DNA from: Bacteroides sedimenti
GTDB lineage: Bacteria; Bacteroidota; Bacteroidia; Bacteroidales; Bacteroidaceae
DNA length: 64,000 nucleotides
Direction: 5' to 3'
Assembly (NCBI RefSeq): GCF_040365225.1
Contig: NZ_AP028055.1
Location: 744,001 to 808,000, forward strand
The notes beneath the pieces are model-generated. The model was not told where the DNA came from. It saw nothing but the letters and a program-made list of their open reading frames with translations, and ran no database searches. Of this stretch, positions 25,160 to 33,654 are shown piece by piece. The position numbers and the translations under genes are program-made. The stretch's first letter is position 1; the number at the start of each line of letters is the position of its first letter.

Positions 25160-27157
25160 ATGATAAAGAAAATTATAATAAGCCTTTTGTTATTACCAGC
25201 AGCCGTATGTGCGCAAATAAATACTGATCGTGTAATGGCAAATGGTCGTAATGCATTATATTTTGAAGAATACGTTCTTTCAATTCAGTACTTCAATCAG
25301 GTAGCAAGCGCTAAACCTTACTTGTATGAGCCCTATTTTTTCAGAGCACTAGCTAAATTGAACCTTGATGATTATCAGGGGGCCGAAGCTGATTGCTCCC
25401 TGTCAATTGATCGGAATCCGTTTGTGTCTGATACTTATCAAGTCAGAGGATTAGCACGTATTAAACAAGGAAAATATGAAGGTGCGATCGAAGACTATAC
25501 CAAGATGCTGAGTTATGACCCCGAAAATATCGGTGCCTTACATAATCTGGCACTCTGTAAAATATCGAAAGGCGATTATGATGAAGCCGATAAAGACCTA
25601 TCAACAATTTTAAATCTTTCACCTCAATATACTCAGGCTTATTTGATGAAGGCCGATGTTGCATTAAAGCAGAAGGATACAGTCCGGGCTATGAAGAATT
25701 ATGACCTGGCTCTTAATATTGATAAGTATGATTCCGGTATCTGGTCGTCACGCGCCGCAATAAAGCTTCAACAAGGTAAATATAAAGATGCTGAAGCAGA
25801 TTATGATCAGGCTATTCATCTAAAGAACAGAAACGCCGGAGATTATATTAACAGGGCTTTGTCTCGTTTTCATCAAACAAACCTACGAGGGGCAATGGAT
25901 GATTATGATGCCGCACTCGATATAGACCCGAATAATTTTATAGGCCACTATAACCGCGGACTTTTGCGGGCACAGCTGGGAGATGATAACAGGGCTATTG
26001 ATGACTTTGACTTTGTGATTAAAATGGAGCCTGACAATATGATGGCAATTTTTAACCGTGGAATTCTGCGTAATCAGACGGGAGATTATCGAGGAGCAAT
26101 TAAAGATTATTCCACCGTGATAAAAGAATATCCTGAATTTCTTGCCGGATATTATAACCGAGCTATTGCCAAACGGAAGATTGGAGATACTAAAGGGGCA
26201 GATATGGACGAATTTAAAGTGCTGAAAGCACAGTTGGACAAGAAATATGGTTCGAAAGGTAAAAAGAACGTTAAATCTGACAAAACCCGTAAGAAGTCTG
26301 ATAAGGATATGGAAAATTACAGCAAAATTGTTGTTGCAGATGATACGGAATCAGAACCAAAATATAAAAATGAATATCGTGGAAAAGTGCAGGATCGAAA
26401 TGTTGAGATAAAGCTTGAGCCGATGTTTGCCTTAACATATTATGAAAAAGTAAGTGAAATTAAACGTAATCTGAAATATCACAAGTATATTGATGATTTG
26501 AGCAATTCGGGGTCAATGCCTAAAAGGTTGATAATTACAAATATGGAAGCCCCGCTTGATGAGATGCAGATTAAGACTCATTTTGCCTCTATTAATGAAC
26601 GAACGTCAGAAATATCAAAACACCCTAAAGATGCGAAGAAATACTTTGCTCGATCATTGGATTACTATATGGTACAAGATTTTGCGGGCGCAATTTCTGA
26701 TCTGACACAGGCGATTCAAAACAACGAATCATTTTTTCCTGCATATTTCAACCGCTCGCTAATTCAATGTAAACAGCTTGAATTTGAAAAGTCGCAAGAA
26801 CAGAATGAAACCAAAGAAGGCTTAGCATTGAAGAAAGTGGACGTAAGAATGGCCGACTATAACCTTGTGAAATCTGATTTGGACAAGGTGATTCAACTTG
26901 CTCCTGATTTTGTATATGCTTATTACAACCGCGCTAACGTTAATTGTATTCTTAAAGATTATGCTTCAGCTATAGAAGATTATAACAAAGCAATTTCTCT
27001 GGATCCTAATTTTGCAGAGGCATATTATAACAGGGGATTAACTAATATTTTCTCCGGGCGTAGTAAGGAAGGCATTTTAGATTTAAGCAAGGCAGGCGAA
27101 TTGGGTATTGTGTCTGCTTATAATGTCATAAAGCGCTTTACAGAACAAAAACACTAA
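25160..27157 (+). CDS. Exported tetratricopeptide-repeat protein
   Basis: A 665-residue protein with a signal peptide (about 1-18, ending AAVCAQ) and two blocks of TPR motifs: about nine repeats between residues 25 and 350 (for example PYLYEPYFFRALAKLNLDDYQGAE and FIGHYNRGLLRAQLGDDNRAI) and about four between 490 and 650. A lysine-rich, probably disordered segment of about 140 residues lies between the blocks. TPR scaffolds bind partner proteins; the partner is unknown. Paralogous in style to the cytoplasmic TPR protein at 41387. It has its own promoter and lies 77 bp upstream of thrS. Confidence 0.85.
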   Translation: MIKKIIISLLLLPAAVCAQINTDRVMANGRNALYFEEYVLSIQYFNQVASAKPYLYEPYFFRALAKLNLDDYQGAEADCSLSIDRNPFVSDTYQVRGLARIKQGKYEGAIEDYTKMLSYDPENIGALHNLALCKISKGDYDEADKDLSTILNLSPQYTQAYLMKADVALKQKDTVRAMKNYDLALNIDKYDSGIWSSRAAIKLQQGKYKDAEADYDQAIHLKNRNAGDYINRALSRFHQTNLRGAMDDYDAALDIDPNNFIGHYNRGLLRAQLGDDNRAIDDFDFVIKMEPDNMMAIFNRGILRNQTGDYRGAIKDYSTVIKEYPEFLAGYYNRAIAKRKIGDTKGADMDEFKVLKAQLDKKYGSKGKKNVKSDKTRKKSDKDMENYSKIVVADDTESEPKYKNEYRGKVQDRNVEIKLEPMFALTYYEKVSEIKRNLKYHKYIDDLSNSGSMPKRLIITNMEAPLDEMQIKTHFASINERTSEISKHPKDAKKYFARSLDYYMVQDFAGAISDLTQAIQNNESFFPAYFNRSLIQCKQLEFEKSQEQNETKEGLALKKVDVRMADYNLVKSDLDKVIQLAPDFVYAYYNRANVNCILKDYASAIEDYNKAISLDPNFAEAYYNRGLTNIFSGRSKEGILDLSKAGELGIVSAYNVIKRFTEQKH

Positions 27158-27196
27158 TATTTTTTTTGAAAACAGGTGTTTTTTAAAAGAAATAGC

Positions 27197-27204
27197 TACT
27201 TTTG
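27197..27204 (+). promoter_or_regulatory. -7 promoter element of the thrS operon
   Basis: TACTTTTG fits TAnnTTTG, 30 bp before the thrS ATG; no -33 match at the right spacing. Confidence 0.5.
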
Positions 27205-27234
27205 TAAGTCTAAAATGAAAATAAACAAACCATT

Positions 27235-29175
27235 ATGATAAAGATAACATTTCCAGATGGCTCCGTTCGTGAATATAATGAAGGAGTAAATGGTCTGCAA
27301 ATTGCAGAAAGTATTAGTAGCCGATTGGCGCAGGATGTTGTTGCCTGCGGTGTAAATGGTGAAACATATGATTTAACTCGCCCAATAAATACAGATGCAT
27401 CCGTAGTTCTTTATAAGTGGGATGATGCAGAAGGAAAGCATGCATTCTGGCACACAAGTGCCCACTTATTGGCTGAAGCACTTCAGGAACTATATCCAGG
27501 TATACAGTTCGGTATTGGTCCTGCAATCGAAAACGGATTCTATTATGATGTTGATCCGGGAGAAGCTGTAATTAAAGAAAGTGATCTTCCTGCCATTGAA
27601 GCAAAGATGGCCGAACTTGTAGCTAAAAAAGAAGCTGTTGTAAGAACTGAGATTGCAAAAGAGGATGCCTTGAAGATGTTTGGCGAAAGAGGTGAGACAT
27701 ATAAATGTGAGCTTATCTCGGAGTTGGAAGATGGAACCATCACTACTTATACACAAGGAGCTTTCACCGACCTTTGTCGTGGACCTCACTTGATGAATAC
27801 CGGAGGTATCAAAGCAATTAAGCTGACATCTGTAGCCGGTGCATACTGGAGAGGACGTGAAGACCAGAAGATGCTGACTCGTATCTACGGTATTACTTTC
27901 CCCAAAAAGAAATTGCTGGATGAATATATGGCAATGCTTGAAGAGGCAAAGAAGCGAGATCACCGCAAAATTGGAAAAGAAATGGAACTTTTCATGTTCT
28001 CTGAAATGGTAGGGAAGGGGCTTCCGATGTGGTTGCCGAAAGGTACTGCACTACGTCTTCGTCTTGAAGATTTCCTAAAGAAAATTCAACGTCGTTTCGG
28101 ATACCAACAGGTAATGACTCCGCATATTGGTAACAAACACTTGTATGTTACTTCTGGTCACTACGCTAAGTACGGAAAAGATTCATTCCAACCAATTAAT
28201 ACACCTGAAGAAGGGGAAGAATATCTGTTGAAACCGATGAACTGTCCTCACCACTGTGAAATATACAAATGGCAACCACGTTCTTACAAAGATCTTCCTT
28301 TGAGATTTGCAGAGTTTGGTACTGTTTATCGTTACGAACAGAGTGGCGAGCTGCACGGGCTAACACGTGTAAGAAGCTTTACCCAGGATGATGCTCATAT
28401 TTTCTGCCGTCCGGATCAAGTTAAAGATGAATTCTTAAAGGTGATGGATATTATTTTCATCATATTCAAAGCGCTTAACTTTGAGAACTTTGAAGCTCAA
28501 ATCTCTCTTCGCGATCCAGAGAACCGTGAAAAATATATCGGAAGCGATGATAACTGGGAACGTTCTGAAAGAGCAATTATTGAAGCTTGTGAAGAAAAAG
28601 GCCTGAAAGCAAAAGTGGAATTGGGTGAAGCAGCTTTCTATGGACCAAAACTCGATTTTATGGTTCGTGATGCTATTGGTCGTAAATGGCAGCTTGGAAC
28701 AATTCAGGTTGACTATAACCTGCCCGAAAGATTCAACCTTGAATATACCGGTGCAGATAACCAGAAACATCGTCCGGTTATGATTCACCGTGCACCTTTC
28801 GGTTCAATGGAACGTTTCGTTGCTGTACTAATAGAACATACAGGTGGAAAATTCCCATTGTGGCTTACTCCTGATCAAGTTGCTATTCTTCCGATCAGCG
28901 AAAAATTCAATGATTATGCAGAAAAAGTGAAGCAGTATCTCGATATGCAAGATATTCGCGCAATTGTTGACGATAGAAATGAAAAAATAGGTCGTAAGAT
29001 CCGTGATAATGAGATGAAACGTATCCCGTATATGCTTGTTGTCGGTGAAAAAGAGGCTGAAAATGGTGAGGTTGCAGTTAGAAAACAAGGTGAAGGTGAT
29101 AAAGGAACCATGAAATTTGAAGAATTTGCGAATATTTTGACTGAAGAAGTTCAAAATATGATAAATAAGTGGTAA
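27235..29175 (+). CDS. thrS: Threonyl-tRNA synthetase
   Basis: Charges tRNA-Thr. The 646-residue enzyme has an N-terminal TGS domain (about 1-62), an editing domain with HTSAH (73-77), C181 and H185, the class II catalytic core with the zinc-site MNCPHHCEIYK and GLTRVRSFTQDDAHIFC, and a C-terminal anticodon-binding domain (about 545-646). Full length and intact. It is the first gene of the conserved thrS-infC-rpmI-rplT order; infC begins 59 bp later. Confidence 0.97.
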   Translation: MIKITFPDGSVREYNEGVNGLQIAESISSRLAQDVVACGVNGETYDLTRPINTDASVVLYKWDDAEGKHAFWHTSAHLLAEALQELYPGIQFGIGPAIENGFYYDVDPGEAVIKESDLPAIEAKMAELVAKKEAVVRTEIAKEDALKMFGERGETYKCELISELEDGTITTYTQGAFTDLCRGPHLMNTGGIKAIKLTSVAGAYWRGREDQKMLTRIYGITFPKKKLLDEYMAMLEEAKKRDHRKIGKEMELFMFSEMVGKGLPMWLPKGTALRLRLEDFLKKIQRRFGYQQVMTPHIGNKHLYVTSGHYAKYGKDSFQPINTPEEGEEYLLKPMNCPHHCEIYKWQPRSYKDLPLRFAEFGTVYRYEQSGELHGLTRVRSFTQDDAHIFCRPDQVKDEFLKVMDIIFIIFKALNFENFEAQISLRDPENREKYIGSDDNWERSERAIIEACEEKGLKAKVELGEAAFYGPKLDFMVRDAIGRKWQLGTIQVDYNLPERFNLEYTGADNQKHRPVMIHRAPFGSMERFVAVLIEHTGGKFPLWLTPDQVAILPISEKFNDYAEKVKQYLDMQDIRAIVDDRNEKIGRKIRDNEMKRIPYMLVVGEKEAENGEVAVRKQGEGDKGTMKFEEFANILTEEVQNMINKW

Positions 29176-29234
29176 CTTTGCAACCGCTAACTAAAAATAA
29201 TAGAAAAAAACAAACAGGAACTAAAAGTTATTGA

Positions 29235-29855
29235 ATGAAGAACGAAGGTTTAAAAGGGCAACATCGAATCAATGAACAGATTCGCGCCAAGGAAGTACGC
29301 ATCGTAGGGGATGAAAATGTAGAATCAAAGGTTTATCCAATCTTTCAAGCCTTAAAAATGGCTGAAGAGAAGGACCTGGATCTTGTAGAAATTTCACCTA
29401 ATGCTGTTCCGCCTGTTTGTAGGATTATCGATTATTCAAAGTTTCTTTATCAGTTAAAAAAACGTCAGAAGGAGCAAAAAGCTAAGCAGGTGAAGGTGAA
29501 CGTAAAAGAAATACGTTTCGGACCTCAAACCGATGATCATGATTACAACTTTAAGTTGAAACATGCTAAAGGCTTCTTGGAAGATGGGGATAAAGTTAAG
29601 GCTTATGTTTTCTTTAAAGGACGTTCAATCCTTTTCAAAGAGCAGGGAGAAGTATTACTGCTGCGCTTTGCCAATGATTTGGAAGACTTTGCAAAAGTAG
29701 AGCAGATGCCCGTACTGGAAGGAAAGAGAATGACTATCTTCTTGTCGCCAAAGAAAAAAGAGGTTTTAAAGAAGCCTGTTAACAATGCTCCGAAGCCTGT
29801 AAAACCAAAAGCCGAAGAAGATAAATCTTCTGATGCAACGGAAAATGCAGAATAA
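29235..29855 (+). CDS. infC: Translation initiation factor IF-3
   Basis: Prevents premature 50S joining and checks start codon and initiator tRNA. The 206-residue protein has the N domain (HRINEQIRAKEVRIVGDE, then MAEEKDLDLVEISPNAVPPVCRIIDYSKF), a lysine-rich linker, and the C domain (VKEIRFGPQTDDHDYNFKLKHAKGFLEDGDKVKAYVFFKGR). A C-terminal extension of about 30 residues (KKPVNNAPKPVKPKAEEDKSSDATENAE) is longer than in E. coli. The start is an ordinary ATG directly after an in-frame TGA, unlike the AUU start used for autoregulation in enterobacteria. Confidence 0.96.
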   Translation: MKNEGLKGQHRINEQIRAKEVRIVGDENVESKVYPIFQALKMAEEKDLDLVEISPNAVPPVCRIIDYSKFLYQLKKRQKEQKAKQVKVNVKEIRFGPQTDDHDYNFKLKHAKGFLEDGDKVKAYVFFKGRSILFKEQGEVLLLRFANDLEDFAKVEQMPVLEGKRMTIFLSPKKKEVLKKPVNNAPKPVKPKAEEDKSSDATENAE

Positions 29856-29927
29856 TAGAAATGTTGAAATGTATAGCGCGCAGGTATAGTGCGTTACCAT
29901 TATATTAATAATTAAAAAATAATTAAG

Positions 29928-30125
29928 ATGCCAAAGATGAAGACTAACTCCGGTTCTAAAAAAAGGTTTACCCTTACCGGAACAGGTAAAATCAAAAGAA
30001 AGCACGCTTTCCACAGTCACATTCTGACTAAAAAGAGCAAAAAGAGAAAAAGAAACTTGTGCTACTCTACAACTGTTGATGCAACAAATGTAGGCCAGGT
30101 TAAGGCTCTTTTAGCTATGAAGTAA
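29928..30125 (+). CDS. rpmI: Ribosomal protein L35
   Basis: A 65-residue basic large-subunit protein with the typical MPKMKTNSGSKKRFTLTGTG start and KRKHAFHSHIL core. It lies 72 bp after infC and 99 bp before rplT in the translation operon. The gaps on both sides are large enough for leader regulation by L20, but no L20-binding structure could be recognised with confidence. Confidence 0.97.
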   Translation: MPKMKTNSGSKKRFTLTGTGKIKRKHAFHSHILTKKSKKRKRNLCYSTTVDATNVGQVKALLAMK

Positions 30126-30224
30126 TCAAAAGCGTACAATCGTATTATTTAGTATTAACCGAATGCATTAGCTTCAAGTTCGCTACGTGAAGTTGCGGCG
30201 CTAACATTCAAAAAGATTAAAACT

Positions 30225-30575
30225 ATGCCAAGATCAGTAAATCATGTTGCTTCAAAAGCAAGAAGAAAGAAAATTTTGAACCTGACCAAAGGTTATTTTG
30301 GTGCAAGAAAAAATGTATGGACCGTTGCTAAGAACACCTGGGAAAAAGGGTTAACTTATGCATACCGCGACCGTAAAAACAAGAAAAGAAATTTCCGTGC
30401 TCTTTGGATTCAGCGTATCAACGCTGCAGCTCGTCTCGAAGGAATGTCTTATTCTAAGTTGATGGGCGCTTTACACAAAGCTGGTATTGAAATAAACCGT
30501 AAAGTCTTAGCTGATTTAGCGATGAACCACCCAGAAGCTTTCAAAGCTGTGGTTGCAAAAGCTAAAGCTGCATAA
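30225..30575 (+). CDS. rplT: Ribosomal protein L20
   Basis: A 116-residue large-subunit assembly protein: MPRSVNHVASKARRKKILNLTKGYFGARKN, then YRDRKNKKRNFRALWIQRINAA and the conserved C-terminal domain. It binds 23S rRNA early in assembly and in other bacteria represses its own operon. Last gene of the operon, followed by a terminator at 30598 and, with its own promoter, by a structured RNA candidate. Confidence 0.97.
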   Translation: MPRSVNHVASKARRKKILNLTKGYFGARKNVWTVAKNTWEKGLTYAYRDRKNKKRNFRALWIQRINAAARLEGMSYSKLMGALHKAGIEINRKVLADLAMNHPEAFKAVVAKAKAA

Positions 30576-30597
30576 TTACAGGTTAAAGAATTTATTG

Positions 30598-30635
30598 AAT
30601 GCTGCTACCCGAAAAGGTGGCAGCATTTCTTTTTT
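30598..30635 (+). terminator. Terminator of thrS-infC-rpmI-rplT
   Basis: AATGCTGCTACC pairs with GGTGGCAGCATT (one G-U) around a 6-base loop, followed by a T-rich tract. Confidence 0.88.
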
Positions 30636-30680
30636 AAGAGAGACTATTTATTACCCCCTCTAAACATTTATTAGTTTTTG

Positions 30681-30712
30681 TTTGTTTCTTTATTGTAAAT
30701 GTAGTATATTTG
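30681..30712 (+). promoter_or_regulatory. Promoter of the structured RNA
   Basis: TTTG at 30681-30684, 20 bp, then TATATTTG at 30705-30712: a full match to the Bacteroides consensus. Confidence 0.8.
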
Positions 30713-30717
30713 CATAG

Positions 30718-30946
30718 AGAAAGTTTAGCCACATTGGTTTGATTGGGAAACTCATCAAATTAATCTGAAAACCGAGACAAGCTTCGGACTTGATGGCGGG
30801 CCACAACCTTCGGGTGGCGTAATGCCAGGTGGATTACAAAGAGGACGGGCACTCAAATCATGTCATACGGAGTTTCATCGCATCACTGATGTGGCTTCCT
30901 ATAGAAGCGGGGATGATTGATAAGATCATCCCCGCTTTCCTTTTCT
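30718..30946 (+). ncRNA. Structured RNA of about 229 nt: Bacteroidales-1 / 6S-like candidate
   Basis: There is no open reading frame, but a full promoter lies just upstream and a strong terminator at the end, so this is an independent transcript. The ends fold into an interrupted rod: AGCCACAT (30727-30734) with ATGTGGCT (30889-30896), TGAT with ATCA, and GAAACTC (30747-30753) with GAGTTTC (30870-30876). Smaller hairpins lie inside, for example GCCAC/GTGGC at about 30809-30828. A long rod with internal loops is what 6S RNA looks like, and from memory the Bacteroidales-1 RNA motif is found near L20 genes, as here. The identity is inferred; transcript ends are estimates. Confidence 0.65.
30906..30946 (+). 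terminator. Terminator of the structured RNA
   Basis: AGCGGGGATGAT and ATCATCCCCGCT form a perfect 12-bp stem around a 7-base loop, followed by a T-rich tract. The 125 bp after it hold nothing I can identify. Confidence 0.92.
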
Positions 30947-31078
30947 ACAGCAATAACCAATTACTTTAAAGAATAGTAGTACATTAGATAAATTACGTTT
31001 GAGTTTTAATCTGGTTGTACAAGCATAAAAGAATATCGATGACTCTTCTTAATCATATCGAATTATAGCTTAAAAAAA

Positions 31079-31105
31079 ACGAGGGAGATAATTAATCTCT
31101 CTCGT
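31079..31105 (-). terminator. Terminator of the iorA-iorB-paaK-xpt operon
   Basis: ACGAGGGAGAT and ATCTCTCTCGT form an 11-bp stem (one G-U), followed on the minus strand by a run of eight T residues, 27 bp after the xpt stop. Confidence 0.88.
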
Positions 31106-31131
31106 CTATATTGGGGTTTGAGGTTAATAAA

Positions 31132-31701
31132 CTATTCTTTAATCTTAATCAACCTGTTTGATATACTCTCTATTATAGCAAGCGACTCAACTTTGACTCC
31201 TTTAGATTCAAGCAGAATTCTTCCGTTCTGAAACTCTTTCTCAATGATAAATCCCATTCCAACAAGATTCGCTCCTGCCTGTTCCACTAAATCAAGGATT
31301 CCCATTGCTGTATTGCCGTAAGCCAGGAAATCGTCAATAAAAAGGACGTTATCGTCTGGAGTGATAAATTCAGGACTAATGACCATTTCGTACTCCCTGT
31401 CTTTTGTAAAGGAATGAACGGTTGTTGACAGATAATTTTTCATTGTGCAAGGAGGCTTTTTCTTGGCAAAGACTACCGGTAAGTCCATTAAATATCCAGT
31501 CATAATTGCCGGAGCAATTCCGCTTGCCTCGATTGTTATGATCTTATTGACGTTGGTTGTGGCAAACCTGCGTATAAATTCAATTCCAATGGCTTTCATC
31601 AGCCAAGGGTCCATTTGGTGGTTTATAAAGCTGTCTACCTTTAAAATCCCCCCTTCGTAGCATTTCCCATCTTGAAGTATTCGCTCTTTTAATAGTTTCA
31701 T
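31132..31701 (-). CDS. xpt: Xanthine phosphoribosyltransferase
   Basis: Salvages xanthine to XMP with PRPP. The 189-residue protein matches the Xpt family over its length: MKLLKERILQDGKCYEGGILKVDSFINHQMDP at the start, ITIEASGIAPAIMTGY, VFAKKKPPCTM and the PRPP-binding VLFIDDFLAYGNTAMG. It lies 26 bp after paaK in the same direction and is the last gene of that transcript, an odd partner for arylacetate genes. No purine riboswitch is present between them (the gap is too short). Confidence 0.93.
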   Translation of the reverse strand: MKLLKERILQDGKCYEGGILKVDSFINHQMDPWLMKAIGIEFIRRFATTNVNKIITIEASGIAPAIMTGYLMDLPVVFAKKKPPCTMKNYLSTTVHSFTKDREYEMVISPEFITPDDNVLFIDDFLAYGNTAMGILDLVEQAGANLVGMGFIIEKEFQNGRILLESKGVKVESLAIIESISNRLIKIKE

Positions 31702-31727
31702 GCTCGGCGTTCTTTGATTATCATTGG

Positions 31728-33029
31728 TTATTTATTATCCCGCAGATCTTTTACCCGAACAGCTTTACCTTCACTTTGCGGCAATGTGCCTTTATTAACT
31801 AACTTCAATTTTGGAGTCACCAATATCTCATCTTTCAGTTGACGGGTGATTTCCTTTGCCAGACTTTGCAATTCAATATAGTTGTCGGTAGAAAGATCGC
31901 TTAATTCTACTTCAACAATCATCTCATCCTGATTGTTCTTGGTTTCGAGTGTAATCAGGTAATTACTGCCTAGCTGAGTAAATTGTACCAGTATTTTTTC
32001 TATTTGCATGGGGAAAATGTTTACCCCTTTGATGATAAACATGTCATCGCTTCTGCCCTTGATCCGGTCAATTCGCACATGGGTGCGTCCGCATGAACAT
32101 TTACCGGGCAATATACGCGTCAGGTCCCGTGTCCGGTAGCGGATAAGCGGCATCTGTTCGCGGTCGAGGGTAGTAAGCACCAGTTCACCAATTTCTCCTT
32201 CCTGAACATGTTCTCCGGTTTCTGGGTTGATGATTTCAACCAGGTAGCAATCTTCCCAGAAGTGCATCCCGTTCTGTTCCTGGCATTCAAAGGCTACTCC
32301 GGGACCGTTCATCTCTGTCATTCCGAAACTGTTGTAAGCCTTAACGCCAAGCAGTTTCTCTATCTTCCTACGTTGTTCGTCAGTATGCGGTTCCGCACCA
32401 ATCACAAGTGTTTTCAGCTTTGTACTTTTTGGGTCGATGCCCTCTTCGTGAAACACCTCTGCCAGACGGATGGCATAACTGGGGATGGCGTGAAGAGCTG
32501 TTGTTCCGAAATCGGTGATAAACTTGATTTGACGCTTACTGTTTCCTGCTGCTGCAGGAACAGTGAGCGCACCAAGTCTTTCTGCTCCGTACTGAAACCC
32601 GAGTCCTCCGGTAAACATTCCATAACCCGAGCTGTTCTGGAAAACATCTGTGTTTCTCAGACCAACCATATAGAGGCAGCGGGCAACAAGATTCGCCCAT
32701 GAATCAAGATCGTGCTGGGAGTGTACAATGACGGTTGGATTACCTGTAGTTCCACTTGAAGAATGAACCCGGACTGCATCTTTCATTTCACCTGCCATAA
32801 GTCCGAAAGGGTAATTGGCCCGCATATCTTTTTTGGTGGTGAAAGGAATCTTTTTTATATCGTCCAGCGATTGAATTGTGTCTTCGTTAATGCCGTGTTC
32901 AGCGAATACCTTTTTATAGTAAGGTGCGTTGGAAGCGATTTTAACTGTTTTTCTGAGCCTTTGAAGCTGAAGTTCGTTCAGCTTCTCCCGGCTCATCGTT
33001 TCTATTTCTTCTTCCCAATATTGATTCAT
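31728..33029 (-). CDS. paaK: Phenylacetate-CoA ligase-like adenylate-forming enzyme
   Basis: A 433-residue enzyme that joins an arylacetate to CoA with ATP, or, running backwards with IorAB, may make ATP from arylacetyl-CoA. Motifs: the phosphate loop HSSSGTTGNPTVIVHS, the adenylation motif YNSFGMTEMNGPG, RYRTRDLT with the hinge aspartate region, and the C-terminal domain with GRSDDMFIIKGVNIFP. Typical PaaK length. It lies 42 bp after iorB, a pairing seen in other anaerobes that oxidise aromatic amino acids. Whether phenylacetate or indoleacetate is the main substrate is unknown. Confidence 0.92.
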   Translation of the reverse strand: MNQYWEEEIETMSREKLNELQLQRLRKTVKIASNAPYYKKVFAEHGINEDTIQSLDDIKKIPFTTKKDMRANYPFGLMAGEMKDAVRVHSSSGTTGNPTVIVHSQHDLDSWANLVARCLYMVGLRNTDVFQNSSGYGMFTGGLGFQYGAERLGALTVPAAAGNSKRQIKFITDFGTTALHAIPSYAIRLAEVFHEEGIDPKSTKLKTLVIGAEPHTDEQRRKIEKLLGVKAYNSFGMTEMNGPGVAFECQEQNGMHFWEDCYLVEIINPETGEHVQEGEIGELVLTTLDREQMPLIRYRTRDLTRILPGKCSCGRTHVRIDRIKGRSDDMFIIKGVNIFPMQIEKILVQFTQLGSNYLITLETKNNQDEMIVEVELSDLSTDNYIELQSLAKEITRQLKDEILVTPKLKLVNKGTLPQSEGKAVRVKDLRDNK

Positions 33030-33071
33030 AGTAACTCTTGTTTTTTGAAATCTATAAGTGTGTTTGTGATT

Positions 33072-33653
33072 CTACATCATTTTTTCGGCAATCTCTTTTC
33101 CGGCAGCTAAAGCCTTCAGATTCAGTTCGACGATAGCTTCACCCTTACGTGCAAAAATATCGCGGATGCTTTCCTGAATCTTGCTGTATTCAATGCCCAA
33201 GAACGGGATTGTTGCACCAAGCAGCACAATGTTGGCCACACGTGTTGAACCCAATTCCTTGGCAACCTTATCCACATTGAGAACGATTTTACGTGGAAGC
33301 TTATTGATTTCGTTCATAACGTCAGCTTCTGCCGGATAGTTCGGGATGTTGATAAACGGAGTTTCGTTGGTTACCAACCATCCCTCTTCGCTGAGGTAGG
33401 GCAGGTAACGTAAACTTTCCATTGGCTCCAGAGAGATGATCAGGTCGCATTTTCCTGCTGGTATTAGATCGGAAGCAATGGGTTTGTCGCTGATGCGAAG
33501 GTTTGACTGCACATCTCCGCCTCTCTGGCTCATTCCGTGCACTTCTGCTTGTTTCATATAGAGCCCTTCTTTCAGAGCAGCTTCACCGATAACGGTGGCG
33601 ATGGAGAGAATCCCCTGACCGCCTACACCTGATAATATAATGTCTTTTTTCAT
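33072..33653 (-). CDS. iorB: Indolepyruvate:ferredoxin oxidoreductase, beta subunit
   Basis: The gamma-domain subunit of the 2-oxoacid oxidoreductase that converts indolepyruvate and other arylpyruvates to aryl-acetyl-CoA with ferredoxin reduction. The 193-residue protein starts DIILSGVGGQGILSIATVIGEAAL and has AEVHGMSQRGGDVQSNLRI, both characteristic. It starts 1 bp after the iorA stop, so the two subunits are made together. Confidence 0.95.
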   Translation of the reverse strand: MKKDIILSGVGGQGILSIATVIGEAALKEGLYMKQAEVHGMSQRGGDVQSNLRISDKPIASDLIPAGKCDLIISLEPMESLRYLPYLSEEGWLVTNETPFINIPNYPAEADVMNEINKLPRKIVLNVDKVAKELGSTRVANIVLLGATIPFLGIEYSKIQESIRDIFARKGEAIVELNLKALAAGKEIAEKMM

Positions 33654-33654
33654 A

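Noticed and set aside
29880..30224. L20 autoregulatory leader between infC, rpmI and rplT
   Set aside because: The gaps are long enough but I could not recognise the L20-binding fold with confidence.
31702..31727. Purine riboswitch before xpt
   Set aside because: The gap to paaK is 26 bp, too short for a purine aptamer.
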